In this document: one piece after another, positions 17,443 to 25,869 of the stretch
Position numbering within the stretch: position 1 is the first letter of the stretch
Layout: each line of letters begins with the position of its first letter
Source: G963678445 sp963678445
GTDB lineage: Bacteria > Hydrogenedentota > Hydrogenedentia > Hydrogenedentales > G963678445
Direction: 5' to 3'
NCBI GenBank assembly: GCA_963678445.1
Contig: OY782877.1
Coordinates: 1,922,001 to 1,986,000 of the forward strand
DNA: 64,000 bases
The notes under the pieces: model-generated
Seen by the model: only the letters and a program-made list of their open reading frames with translations
Databases searched by the model: none
Told to the model about the DNA's origin: nothing
Position numbers and translations under genes: made by a program

Positions 17443-19239
17443 TTAGGATTGAACTTGCCGTTCGGCCTGTTCCTGGAGAAGTTTAAGGACAGCAGCGAAG
17501 CGGTCGGCGTTTTTGGGGTCGGCATGTACGAGAGCCTCATGTGCACCGAGGAGCAAACGGCCCATCTCTTTTTCGTGCAGGCTTTCCCCTTTCACGGTCT
17601 CCATGTTGTCGGGCAGTTTTTTGGGTTTGGATCGGAAGTGGAGCAGTACGGTGGTCAGGCCCAGTTCGCTCATTTCGCGCAAGAGGTTGCGGGGCACGTT
17701 TTGTAATTGCATGCGAAAGTGGCCGCTGGCGTTTTCATCTGATTCCAGACAAATGGTGTGGAGTACGCCCATGAAGGTGCTGTCTAAATGTTTGCAGTGG
17801 GCGAGATCCAATACGACTTGGCGGTCGTGACGTTCTTGCGCGGCATGACAGGTATCCATAAAACATTTCGCCTGTCGCCAGGTGCCCGCACCGGAAATAC
17901 TGAGGTATGTACAACCGTCTTCCTGGGCACAGCTGATGCCGGGCGCCAGCTCCACAATCGTAACGGCAGGTGTGTCTACTTCGGGTGGTGGTAGAATCTC
18001 ATCGGTTTCTTGCGCCATGAAGCCGAGTGCAAAGATGGTCGTATCGTCTGGGAATACAGCAGCACCGCTAAAGGCTTCGATGTCGCGCTCAATTTTGCGC
18101 ACTGTGGTGTAGACGTCGCAGCCGTTGGTTTTGGCGATGGTGTCGCACAGGCGCTTGCGCCCGTAGTAGATCCCGTGTATGTCTTGTACATCGGTAACAC
18201 CGTCGGTGTGAAAAACCAACACATCGTTCGGTTCGATGTTTTTTGTGGCGGTGCTGTATTTAACTTCTGCGTTGATGCCCAAGGCGGGCGCGGGACTACG
18301 CAGCGGTTCTACCTGTCCATTTTTATGACGTAGTTGGATGGGAGGGTGGCCTGCGTGGGAGTATTGCAATAGGCCGGTTTTAATATTGAGCACGGCATAG
18401 GTCATGGAGACAAAGAGATCGTGTCCGAAGGGTTGGGAAAAGACCAGCTCGTTGAGTTCACGTAACACGTCGCCGGGCGCAAGCAGGCTGCGAATGTATT
18501 TGTCTTCTTTCCAGGGGTGGACGATGTATTTTAAAAACATGGTGATCAGGGCGGAGCTCACGCCGTGGCCTGCTGTATCAGCGATATAGATACCAAGGTG
18601 TTCATCGTTAAGCTCAAACACGTCGTAGAAATCGCCGCCGACCTTGTTGGCGGGTTGGTAAAAAACAGAAAGGGATATGTGCTCGTGAAAGGGGAGGAGG
18701 CGTGGCAGCAGTCCGCGCTGCACAGCCTGGGCACGCTTGAGATCGGCCTGCACAGCCATGGCCTGGCTTTGTAAAACGCTGTGGGCAACCTGCAACTGCC
18801 CGAGGCGGTTTTCTAATTCCTGGTTCTTTTGCCGCACTTCTTCTACCAAACGAGTATTGCTGTCTTGTAATTCTTTGTGTACAATGGCACGGCGCACCTG
18901 TTCAAGGAACATGTCGTTTTTGTCAATGGGTTTGGTAATAAAATCAAATGCGCCGGATTGCATTGCGCCAATGGCGTCAGCGAAGTCCGTACTGCCGGAA
19001 AGGATGAGCGCGACAGCGTCGGGGGATTTTTCGCGTAGCCATTCCAGAATTTCAAACCCGTCTATATCGGGCAGGTAAAGATCGACGATGACCAAGGCGT
19101 ACTGTTTTTCTTCTAATAGTGCGCGTCCTGTCTCACCACAATCTGCCGTTTCTACCTCGTATCCCGCCCGTTCAAGCAATCGGCTCAAATAGGCGAGTAT
19201 GGTCCGATCGTCGTCAATAAGCAAAATGCTTTTGGCCAT
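17443..19239 (-). CDS. Response regulator fused to SpoIIE-type PP2C phosphatase and STAS domain
   Basis: 598 residues with three modules. The receiver domain (about 1-120) has Asp53 as phosphoacceptor in VIVDLYLPD and Lys103 in TKP. A coiled-coil linker (about 120-175) joins it to a PP2C/SpoIIE phosphatase (about 185-410) with GGDFYDV (201-207), DTAGHGV (221-227), HTDGVTD (344-350) and PDDTT (398-402). A C-terminal STAS-like domain (about 425-540) has HLDSTFMG around Ser487, where partner-switching anti-anti-sigma proteins carry their phosphoserine. Phosphorylation of REC probably controls dephosphorylation of a STAS protein, perhaps its own. No anti-sigma kinase or sigma factor is adjacent. 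Confidence 0.88.
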   Translation of the reverse strand: MAKSILLIDDDRTILAYLSRLLERAGYEVETADCGETGRALLEEKQYALVIVDLYLPDIDGFEILEWLREKSPDAVALILSGSTDFADAIGAMQSGAFDFITKPIDKNDMFLEQVRRAIVHKELQDSNTRLVEEVRQKNQELENRLGQLQVAHSVLQSQAMAVQADLKRAQAVQRGLLPRLLPFHEHISLSVFYQPANKVGGDFYDVFELNDEHLGIYIADTAGHGVSSALITMFLKYIVHPWKEDKYIRSLLAPGDVLRELNELVFSQPFGHDLFVSMTYAVLNIKTGLLQYSHAGHPPIQLRHKNGQVEPLRSPAPALGINAEVKYSTATKNIEPNDVLVFHTDGVTDVQDIHGIYYGRKRLCDTIAKTNGCDVYTTVRKIERDIEAFSGAAVFPDDTTIFALGFMAQETDEILPPPEVDTPAVTIVELAPGISCAQEDGCTYLSISGAGTWRQAKCFMDTCHAAQERHDRQVVLDLAHCKHLDSTFMGVLHTICLESDENASGHFRMQLQNVPRNLLREMSELGLTTVLLHFRSKPKKLPDNMETVKGESLHEKEMGRLLLGAHEALVHADPKNADRFAAVLKLLQEQAERQVQS

Positions 19240-19572
19240 GAATTCTCCTGTACTTTCGCGTATATGTAGCTGGGGCTACATCACGTTCTATTCGGTTCAT
19301 ACGCACGTATCCGTTGTCATGTCCGGTGTGCGGTGCAATGGTGTTTCTAAAAATTACCGTTTCGCTTGATGCCCCCATTCCCTGTTAAAACAATCGTACT
19401 GCCCCCACATTCCCCATACCTTACAAGCACCAGCACCTCCATTTTATATCGTATGCTGCCTTAACACCGCCTCTAACGCGCACGCCTCAAAAGTAGCTTT
19501 CCACTGCTCACACATGGCAAGATCCATAAATATTGCCGGTAGCGCTGGCCAGCTTGCGATCGCTGGGCCACT
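19240..19572. other. Gap with hairpin and a reverse RPT1 fragment
   Basis: Upstream of the REC-PP2C-STAS gene there is a small TGTAGC...GCTACA hairpin. At 19516-19567 lies a diverged RPT1 fragment in minus orientation (GGTAGCGCTGGCCAGCTTGC and neighbours). No other gene is visible here. Confidence 0.55.
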
Positions 19573-19767
19573 TTAGCGTATATCCGCGTCTAACCATTTA
19601 ATCACTGCCATTATTCCACGGGCTTGTTTGAGCATAGTTGCTTTTAGCCCTTGTTCGCGTAGCTTCGCTTTTGCATCATGCCGGTCTCTGGCGACTACTA
19701 CACCGCCGACAAATGATTTTTCCGCATCACCTTCTGCACGAATAGCGTGATATTCAAAGGTTGGCAT
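19573..19767 (-). CDS. Small orphan protein resembling the GspF/PilC N-terminus
   Basis: 64 residues starting MPTFEYHAIRAEGD, with a GGAG-containing ribosome-binding site 10-12 bp upstream. The opening PxFEYxAxxxxG and the later ARDRHDAKAKLREQGL match the first 45 or so residues of type II secretion/type IV pilus inner-membrane proteins (GspF/PilC), where a short beta-hairpin segment precedes an A..LREqGL helix. The large membrane domains are absent, and the chain ends at IKWLDADIR. It is either a stand-alone domain protein or a truncated remnant. An RPT1 fragment abuts its 3' end. Confidence 0.6.
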   Translation of the reverse strand: MPTFEYHAIRAEGDAEKSFVGGVVVARDRHDAKAKLREQGLKATMLKQARGIMAVIKWLDADIR

Positions 19768-19949
19768 GCCCTACTCTCCACTACTTGTCTCACATCGTTC
19801 TCTCTTGGCAGAACGACCTTGCTGGCCATCAATTTTATCGGCGCACTATGCTGCCACTATTCATTTCTCTACAAAACCCATTTGGATTAACCTTTATTGT
19901 AACATTTCCTATCCACCCTGCCAATGTTTGGCTGTACATTGGGGGTTGC

Positions 19950-21821
19950 TTATTTTTCAGGCGTGGTCTGGAACGTATAATCGCCCGAAAGTACGCTGCC
20001 GGTACCTACACGAAATGTATAACGTGTATTGGGTTGCAACGCACTCAGTGTTACCTGGTGTTGACTTTGTGTGTCATCCGTTTCCGTAGCTTGTTTTGGT
20101 AAATCTGGCAGTGCCAGCCCATAGTAAACCCGGCCCTGACCCGGCTGCTCACTGCGCCACGTTATCGTAGCGGTGGTCGCGGTGCAAGTGGTAACCCGAA
20201 TCTCACTTAAAACGTTCAATTGTAGCTCTTCGGCGCTTTCCTGTTTTGGGAAACGCGTGCGCAGATCGCTTATGAAGCTGTTCAGGCGTTTCTCTTCCGC
20301 CAAAGACAGCGACAGGTCCTTCGTTTCTTTGCGCAAGGCTTCAAGGCCACGCGCATCGCCTTCCAGATAGGGCAAATCTTGCCCATCCTGGGTTTGAGCA
20401 TAGTGCATGATGCGGAAAATGGCGTCGACAATGTAGCGCCAGATCTGTGTGTAATACACGTAGGCCTGCATTTGCTGCTGAAGGACTGTGCGATCGGCAT
20501 CGTTCAATGCAGGTGCTACCTGGGCAACCAAAGCCTGCGCACGTCGAGCCAGTTCGAGCGCTTCTGTCTTCTCCTGCCAAATCTGCGTCAAGGTCTCAGC
20601 GGTAGGCTTGCATAGCGCATTCCAGGCATCGCGATAGGCCGGATTCCACTGACCGATGTTTTTGCTTTGTAAACAGGACGCAACTACGCGATCCGGTATG
20701 TTACTTCCTTTTTCCAGCGCCCAGTGCTCTCGCACATAGAACATCTTGCGGCCAATGTCAAAAGAAAGTTCCAATGCGGTGCGTAATGCCTGCGCGGCCT
20801 CCGTTTCCGACGAAAGACCGTAGCGTTCCTTTATCCATGCCTGCCAAATTTCATCGGGCGTACAGGTGGGGTCGTGGATGAGTCGTGACATCGCGTACAG
20901 GTTTACTTCGTTGCTCGAAGACAGCGTGGGCCTGCATCCCCGCTCTGCACGTACTACGACGCCGGTAATCGTACGCGGGACCAACGCGCCCATGCGCCAA
21001 CACAGGTAATCGACTAAAACGAAGGGCACATGATTGCCGCCCCAGTATTCGGCCCCCAAGTCAAACTCGACCAGGCTTTCATTTTCACCCACATCGCCGA
21101 TCAGAGGATTTTGTGGATAGTACGGTTGCCAATCCTGAGGCACCTCCTTGATCATGGCGCGCACGCCGTTGCACTTCTTTAAACCCTCCTGCATGCATTG
21201 CTGCTGCGTCGGAGAATGGTTAAAGGTGCGCACATCCAATTTTTTCCCGTAGGCATCACAGACCTCTTTGACAATGCCGACCGTCAATGCGACTCGGTCT
21301 GGACAAGAGGTTTCTGCGTTGTATTGACTAGCGAAAGGCGCAATCTGCCAAATCTCTGTCGGGCAACTACCAAATTGCAGGACAACCCCGTCCAAACTGG
21401 GGCAGTTTTCAAATGCGGTACGATAGGCAGCGCGCCGCGTGTCCCACATTACCTTTCCGCCCCCCTCCGGATCCAAGTCCTGCATCCAGTTGCGCTGGCC
21501 AATGTTCAACTCCTTCGCCCAGACAAAGGTATCCATCCCATGTGCATCGCAAAAGGCGCAAATGGTATTCACCAGCTTCACCAGCGCGGGGTCGTTGCCC
21601 AACTGGTCGACTGCGGTAATGATGCTATGGGACAGGCGTATCTCTGTTACGCCGTATTCAACCGCCTGTTCAAGTGTTTTCTGGATGTGTTCCGCATCGC
21701 GGCAATGCAATTGCCAGCCAAAATCCCGTAGGGGTGCAGCCCAAAGTGGCGCGCCCAATAAGCATCCGATACAAAGCATCCCCAAGCAGTGCCGCAAGTA
21801 CAGGTGTCTTTCTCCTTGCAT
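19950..21821 (-). CDS. Secreted TIM-barrel/glycoside-hydrolase-like protein with C-terminal fibronectin-III-like domain
   Basis: 623 residues from ATG 21821 (AGAGGA just upstream). The N-terminus is a signal peptide (HCLGMLCIGCLLGAPLWA), then AAPLRDFGWQLHCRDAEHIQ. Segments such as EYGVTEIRLSHS, MDTFVWAKELN and LDVRTFNHSP look like successive strands of a (beta/alpha)8 barrel, as in large carbohydrate-active enzymes. The C-terminus (about 540-623) has TTCTATTATITWRSEQPGQG and LQPNTRYTFRVGTG, a fibronectin type III-like fold. I cannot assign a glycoside hydrolase family or catalytic residues. Its 5' neighbour begins about 100 bp upstream. Confidence 0.65.
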   Translation of the reverse strand: MQGERHLYLRHCLGMLCIGCLLGAPLWAAPLRDFGWQLHCRDAEHIQKTLEQAVEYGVTEIRLSHSIITAVDQLGNDPALVKLVNTICAFCDAHGMDTFVWAKELNIGQRNWMQDLDPEGGGKVMWDTRRAAYRTAFENCPSLDGVVLQFGSCPTEIWQIAPFASQYNAETSCPDRVALTVGIVKEVCDAYGKKLDVRTFNHSPTQQQCMQEGLKKCNGVRAMIKEVPQDWQPYYPQNPLIGDVGENESLVEFDLGAEYWGGNHVPFVLVDYLCWRMGALVPRTITGVVVRAERGCRPTLSSSNEVNLYAMSRLIHDPTCTPDEIWQAWIKERYGLSSETEAAQALRTALELSFDIGRKMFYVREHWALEKGSNIPDRVVASCLQSKNIGQWNPAYRDAWNALCKPTAETLTQIWQEKTEALELARRAQALVAQVAPALNDADRTVLQQQMQAYVYYTQIWRYIVDAIFRIMHYAQTQDGQDLPYLEGDARGLEALRKETKDLSLSLAEEKRLNSFISDLRTRFPKQESAEELQLNVLSEIRVTTCTATTATITWRSEQPGQGRVYYGLALPDLPKQATETDDTQSQHQVTLSALQPNTRYTFRVGTGSVLSGDYTFQTTPEK

Positions 21822-21922
21822 ACATCCTCTCCAGGTAGTCAGCGAGCACAGGCAAGTGGCCAAACAGCCAACGCCACCAATTAAGTAGCTCTTCCGTTCT
21901 AGATCCGAGTTTTTTCTTTGCT

Positions 21923-23272
21923 TTACTCTATATGGAATAGAAGCAGGGCGGCAACAATGGCGGCGGTAAGCAACGCAATAAGCAGTAGCCAAATTAGATT
22001 CTGCCCGCTTCCCTTTTTCGTTTTGGCGGTGGTAAACAAAGCGGCGATTTCCGGGTGCTCCGGCACAAGCAGGGTTTCAATGGGACGCCATTCGCCAATG
22101 CGATCTTTACGGCAGTGTGCCTCCAGGGCGACTGTCCCCCGCTGCAAGGCCGTTAGCACCTCAGCGGAATTGGTCGCCGTAAAAAGGATGTCGGCGCAAT
22201 TGTCTGAAAATTCCCACACATGTCCTAAATCATTCGCATCGCGGTAGGCATAAATGCGTTTCGCAAGGGCCGTGCGGGCTTCGGGCGTCTGCGTAACCCC
22301 ATAGAGCCGTTCCAGAAAACGTAAGCCCTGCTCCGCTTCCCCGTGCGCCGCCAACGCCTCGGCAAGGATATCAATCACGGCAGGATCATCCGCACCACCC
22401 AGTTCATAGGCTTTACGAATATGCTGCAATGCACGATCTACATTGCGTAAAGGCGCATCGCCCTCCAGATATATACGCGCCAACAAACGGTGGGCCACCC
22501 CGTTCTCGGGATGCTGCTCCACATACGTTGTCAGAACCTTTTCCGCCTCGGCATATTCGCCACGCTTTACCTGCTTTTCCACATCCAGCAAATCCGCTGT
22601 TACCCCAACGGTTTGCGGCGACGGGCTATCCGTAGAAACCACCATAGTTTCTGCATACGACTCTTGCTGTACCTCTGAAAAGGCACGCGTACCCGGTGCA
22701 ACCAGGTTTGGCTCCACCCGCAACAGGAAAACGGTGCGTTGGCCTGCCCGCACCAAGTTCAACGGCGTCTCAGCAGGTCCAATGCGGTCAATGGGCGCCA
22801 TAAGCGGCATCCCAGCCGCCGTCACCAGGGTAAGCGTATCACCCTGATGGAAAACGCCTGATTTCACATGACCGGTAACCGCCGCCTGATCGGTGGACAC
22901 CGGGTATACCGACTCAATTTCAAAAATATTGCCATTTGCAGGCGTGTTTTGCTGCTGCATCGCCGCTTGCTGTTGCGCCTCGGCCTCAACGCGGTGGGTG
23001 TCCGCCAACGCCGTACGCGCCTTTGACAATTTTTGCTGCAACGCCGTCCACTGATCTGCTTCCAGCTTGCCCTCCAATTTACTACAAAGCGCTTCCGCCG
23101 CTTCCAACTGGTCCAGGGCAATCAGGCACTGCGCCCGATAATGGTTTACATGACGGCTATTGGGACGATGCTGATCCAGTTCATCAAAAAAGGCAAGCGC
23201 CTGTTCATGTTCCCCCCGATCAAAATGCCCCACTGCTTTAAAATACAGTTCTTTGGCTTCTTCGTTGGTCAT
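21923..23272 (-). CDS. TPR protein with embedded EF-Tu domain-2-like barrel and C-terminal membrane anchor
   Basis: 449 residues. N-terminal TPR-like helices (about 1-95) are followed by a Gln-rich linker. A beta-barrel segment (about 115-200, FEIESVYPVSTDQAAVTGHV, then SGVFHQGDTL and PLNLVRAGQRTVFLLR) resembles domain 2 of translation GTPases. A second TPR set (about 230-330) follows, with a C-terminal hydrophobic anchor (NLIWLLLIALLTAAIVAALL) last. No GTPase domain is present. It is read in the same direction as rplJ-rplL but behind a strong terminator. Function unknown; it is probably a membrane-tethered scaffold facing the cytoplasm. Confidence 0.75.
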   Translation of the reverse strand: MTNEEAKELYFKAVGHFDRGEHEQALAFFDELDQHRPNSRHVNHYRAQCLIALDQLEAAEALCSKLEGKLEADQWTALQQKLSKARTALADTHRVEAEAQQQAAMQQQNTPANGNIFEIESVYPVSTDQAAVTGHVKSGVFHQGDTLTLVTAAGMPLMAPIDRIGPAETPLNLVRAGQRTVFLLRVEPNLVAPGTRAFSEVQQESYAETMVVSTDSPSPQTVGVTADLLDVEKQVKRGEYAEAEKVLTTYVEQHPENGVAHRLLARIYLEGDAPLRNVDRALQHIRKAYELGGADDPAVIDILAEALAAHGEAEQGLRFLERLYGVTQTPEARTALAKRIYAYRDANDLGHVWEFSDNCADILFTATNSAEVLTALQRGTVALEAHCRKDRIGEWRPIETLLVPEHPEIAALFTTAKTKKGSGQNLIWLLLIALLTAAIVAALLLFHIE

Positions 23273-23411
23273 GCGGTGCTTGCTCCTCGTTCCGTCTGTC
23301 CCCGTCGCCTGAGCACTCCCCTGGCTCGGCGCTTATCTCTATGCACAACAAGCTTTAGTATAGCATGGAAGCACTGGAGGAAGGGAATTGTCGCCATCTG
23401 CCGTCTAACGA

Positions 23412-23444
23412 AAAACGGCCGGACGAAATTCGTCCGGCCGTTTT
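23412..23444 (-). terminator. Intrinsic terminator after rplL (bidirectional)
   Basis: A near-perfect 16-bp palindrome AAAACGGCCGGACGAA / TTCGTCCGGCCGTTTT. On the minus strand it ends in a T-run directly after rplL, separating it from the TPR gene. Confidence 0.93.
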
Positions 23445-23464
23445 AAAACTAACTAAAAAGCGGC

Positions 23465-23860
23465 TTAGGCAACGCCTTTAAGTTCGACGGTGGCGCCTGC
23501 ACCTTCAAGCTCTTCTTTAAGCTTGTTGGCTTCATCTTCAGGCAGCGCTTCTTTGATCGTGCTGGGGCAGCCGTCGACCACTTCTTTGGCTTCTTTGAGG
23601 CCCAGACCGGCGATCTCTTTGACCTTCTTGATGACGGCGATCTTCTGGGAGCCGTGATCTTTGAGGATAACGTCAAAGGAGGAGGGGCCTTCGTCTGCAG
23701 CAGCGGCGTCGCCGCCACCCATCATCGGCATGGCGCCCATCATCATCGGGGCAGCCGCTTCCACACCAAACTTCTCTTCAAGCGCCTTGACCAATTCGCT
23801 CAGTTCCAATACGCTCAACTCTGCAATGCTGTCAATAATGGCATCGAGTTTCTCAGACAT
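23465..23860 (-). CDS. rplL: 50S ribosomal protein L7/L12
   Basis: 131 residues. The N-terminal dimerisation region (SIAELSVLELSELVKALEEK) is followed by a flexible Ala/Gly/Met-rich hinge (about residues 36-57) and the C-terminal factor-binding domain with KIAVIKKVKEIAGLGLKEAK and LKEELEGAGATVELKG. It forms the ribosomal stalk that recruits translation GTPases. It lies 70 bp downstream of rplJ and is followed by a strong terminator rather than rpoB. Confidence 0.97.
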   Translation of the reverse strand: MSEKLDAIIDSIAELSVLELSELVKALEEKFGVEAAAPMMMGAMPMMGGGDAAAADEGPSSFDVILKDHGSQKIAVIKKVKEIAGLGLKEAKEVVDGCPSTIKEALPEDEANKLKEELEGAGATVELKGVA

Positions 23861-23930
23861 GTCATTTTCCTTTTTATTACTGGGTTACTGCCTTACTTTC
23901 GTAAGGGAAAAGTTGTTTCAAATATAAGGC

Positions 23931-24464
23931 TTATGCGGCTTCAGAACCGCCTTCTTCTTTCTGTTTACGAACCTGATCAAGCACGTTGACCAAGTTACGC
24001 GGCAGTGCGTTGAGTACGCCAACGGTGTTGCGCAGCGGTGCGGCGATGGTGCCGACGACCTGTGCAAGCAGCTGTTCGCGCGACGGCAGCGATGCTAGTG
24101 CTTCCATCTGTTCCGCATTGAGCACTTTGCCTTCTAGGACGCCGCCTTCCATCTGGACGAAGGAGACTTCCTGGCCAAACTCCTTGAGGATTTTAGCCGG
24201 CGCGACCGGATCGTTACCGAAAACCCACGCGGTGGGACCTTCCATGAAGTCCGCTGCTTCTTCCAACTGCAATTCACGCAGCGCAAGGCGGGCCAAGGTG
24301 TTTTTGTAAACCTTCATTTCCACGCCTGCTTCACGAAGCTTGCTACGCAATTCAGTGACGTTGAGTACGCTGATGCCGACGTATTTGGACATGATGGCGA
24401 TGTCGCTATTTTCGATCCGCTCTTTCAGTTCAGCTACGGCAGCAATTTTTTCTGGTTTTGCCAA
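23931..24464 (-). CDS. rplJ: 50S ribosomal protein L10
   Basis: 177 residues starting MAKPEKIAAVAELKERIENS. The family features are a K-NTL-x-R segment (VYKNTLARLAL, about residues 52-62), FVQMEGGVLEGKVL, and the helical C-terminal tail that binds L7/L12 dimers. The start has GGAGAGGAGG just upstream. Expression is probably autoregulated through the leader hairpin at 24517-24561. The usual upstream partners rplK-rplA are absent; an unrelated divergent gene lies upstream instead. Confidence 0.97.
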   Translation of the reverse strand: MAKPEKIAAVAELKERIENSDIAIMSKYVGISVLNVTELRSKLREAGVEMKVYKNTLARLALRELQLEEAADFMEGPTAWVFGNDPVAPAKILKEFGQEVSFVQMEGGVLEGKVLNAEQMEALASLPSREQLLAQVVGTIAAPLRNTVGVLNALPRNLVNVLDQVRKQKEEGGSEAA

Positions 24465-24516
24465 GAGAATTCACCTCCTCTCCCAATTAAATATAGGCGC
24501 TTTTACGATACGCCCT

Positions 24517-24561
24517 AAACAAAACTATCCCGTGCGGTCCTATACAGACAGCACGGGATAG
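24517..24561 (-). terminator. Attenuator-like hairpin in the rplJ leader
   Basis: On the minus strand CTATCCCGTGC and GCACGGGATAG (11-bp perfect stem, 15-nt loop) are followed by TTTTGTTT. The hairpin lies between the promoter and the L10 start, where L10-L7/L12 complexes are known to regulate leader RNAs in other bacteria. A smaller hairpin (CACACGTTTGCGTG) precedes it near 24645-24660. Confidence 0.7.
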
Positions 24562-24667
24562 AGAACGCTCTTTTACGAATGCGATCCACGTTTCCCTTGG
24601 TCTCGGCAGGATATTTAAGGCACATTGCGCCACCGGCTGTCTTTGACACGCAAACGTGTGAGAGCAA

Positions 24668-24697
24668 AATATAACAAATTTCCCCAGGACGTGTCAA
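24668..24697 (-). promoter_or_regulatory. Promoter of rplJ-rplL
   Basis: On the minus strand TTGACA (24697-24692), 18-bp spacer, TATATT (24673-24668). Transcription would start near 24661, giving a leader of about 195 nt that contains the attenuator hairpin. Confidence 0.7.
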
Positions 24698-24763
24698 ACA
24701 ATTTATACACCCGCTTTTGAAAGCGTTGACACACCTGCAAAAAAACCGCAACAATAGCACTGC

Positions 24764-24878
24764 TTTGCGTGACTGACACTGCAAAAGATGGCTTAAAAAA
24801 CAAATTCTTGAGAGGGGTAGGGATGGCAAGGACCATATTCCCTGGGTGTGGCCTTGGCCACCTTGCGGTTGCTGGACC
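24764..24878 (-). repeat. RPT1 copy in minus orientation upstream of rplJ
   Basis: On the minus strand it reads GGTCCAGCAACCGCAAGGTG, GGCCAAGGCCACACCCAGGG, then ATATGGTCCTTGCCATCCCT, and ends near GTGTCAGTCAC. It lies between the rplJ promoter and the divergent phosphoesterase gene. Confidence 0.75.
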
Positions 24879-24930
24879 GCTTTAATACGTAATCTGGTAT
24901 TGAATTGAATGGGGTATTTGGAGGTATAGC

Positions 24931-25791
24931 ATGAAGTTTTCGCGCAGACAATTTATTGGCCTGACAATGGGTATAGGTTTGTCTTCGTGTACACGGGTAC
25001 GCGAATTAAATTGGGCGCAGTTGAAACCGGAAATCTCGTTGCCGCATTGGGGCGATGAGGGTCCGTTGTGTTTTGTAGCTATGAATGACCTGCATGTGCT
25101 GGACGCCAAAAGCACAGGAATTATCAACCGGGCTATAAACCAGATTAACGCCGATTCCGAAGTACAGTTTGTCGTACTCTTGGGAGATTTGGCGACGCAA
25201 GGCCGCATCCAGGAATTGAAACTGGTGCAACAGTCGCTGGAACGATTGGAAAAACCGTATTTCTGCGTGCCGGGTAACCATGATGTGGCGGTGCGTGCTA
25301 CGGATATGTATGCAAATTATATACAGACGTGCGGCAATACCCAGTGGCGGGAAGGAGAAGGGGGGTGGGCCTTCCTGGGCCTTGATACATGCAATGGCAG
25401 CGCTAGCGATGTCACCGTACCTTCGAAACGCATGAAATGGATAAAAAAGCAGTTGGAGCATATCGGTCCTAAACGCTCAATAGCCTTGTTTAGCCACCAC
25501 CCATTCAACCCGCACACCAAAGCGTATCGGGTCAAGAATGCAGAGGCTGTGCTTAGCCTTTTCGAAGGGTATAATTTAAAACTTGTTGCCTCGGGCCATT
25601 ACCATGGCAACCAGGTGGAAGAGCGTGATGGGGTGCTGTTTACCACCACGGCCTGTTGCTCATCAACACGCGACAATTTCGACAAAACTCCTGAAAAAGG
25701 CTATCGCCGTTTTCAACTGGATAACGAGACCGTGCAGCATACATTTGTTGAAGTCACCGTCTACAAAAATCTGCTGGCAGCCAGCCATTGA
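24931..25791 (+). CDS. Exported metallophosphoesterase (calcineurin-like), Tat lipoprotein-type signal
   Basis: 286 residues. The N-terminus has a twin-arginine motif, SRRQFIGL, and a lipobox-like LSSC at residues 17-20, suggesting Tat export and lipid anchoring. The metallophosphoesterase motifs appear in order: MNDLHVLD, LLGDLATQGR, GNHDV, SHHPFN and GHYHGN, which together bind the dinuclear metal centre. It should hydrolyse phosphoesters outside the cytoplasm; the substrate is unknown. GGAGGT lies 8 bp before the ATG. The protease gene follows 78 bp downstream. Confidence 0.88.
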   Translation: MKFSRRQFIGLTMGIGLSSCTRVRELNWAQLKPEISLPHWGDEGPLCFVAMNDLHVLDAKSTGIINRAINQINADSEVQFVVLLGDLATQGRIQELKLVQQSLERLEKPYFCVPGNHDVAVRATDMYANYIQTCGNTQWREGEGGWAFLGLDTCNGSASDVTVPSKRMKWIKKQLEHIGPKRSIALFSHHPFNPHTKAYRVKNAEAVLSLFEGYNLKLVASGHYHGNQVEERDGVLFTTTACCSSTRDNFDKTPEKGYRRFQLDNETVQHTFVEVTVYKNLLAASH

Positions 25792-25869
25792 CGCTTTGAT
25801 ATCGCTATAGTATAGTTGAACAATATGCGCAAATTTATTAATGAGGTAAAAAGGGAGGTAGAATTTAAG

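Noticed and set aside
24515..24829. Minus-strand frames upstream of rplJ
   Set aside because: Cover the leader, promoter and RPT1 copy; better explained as non-coding.
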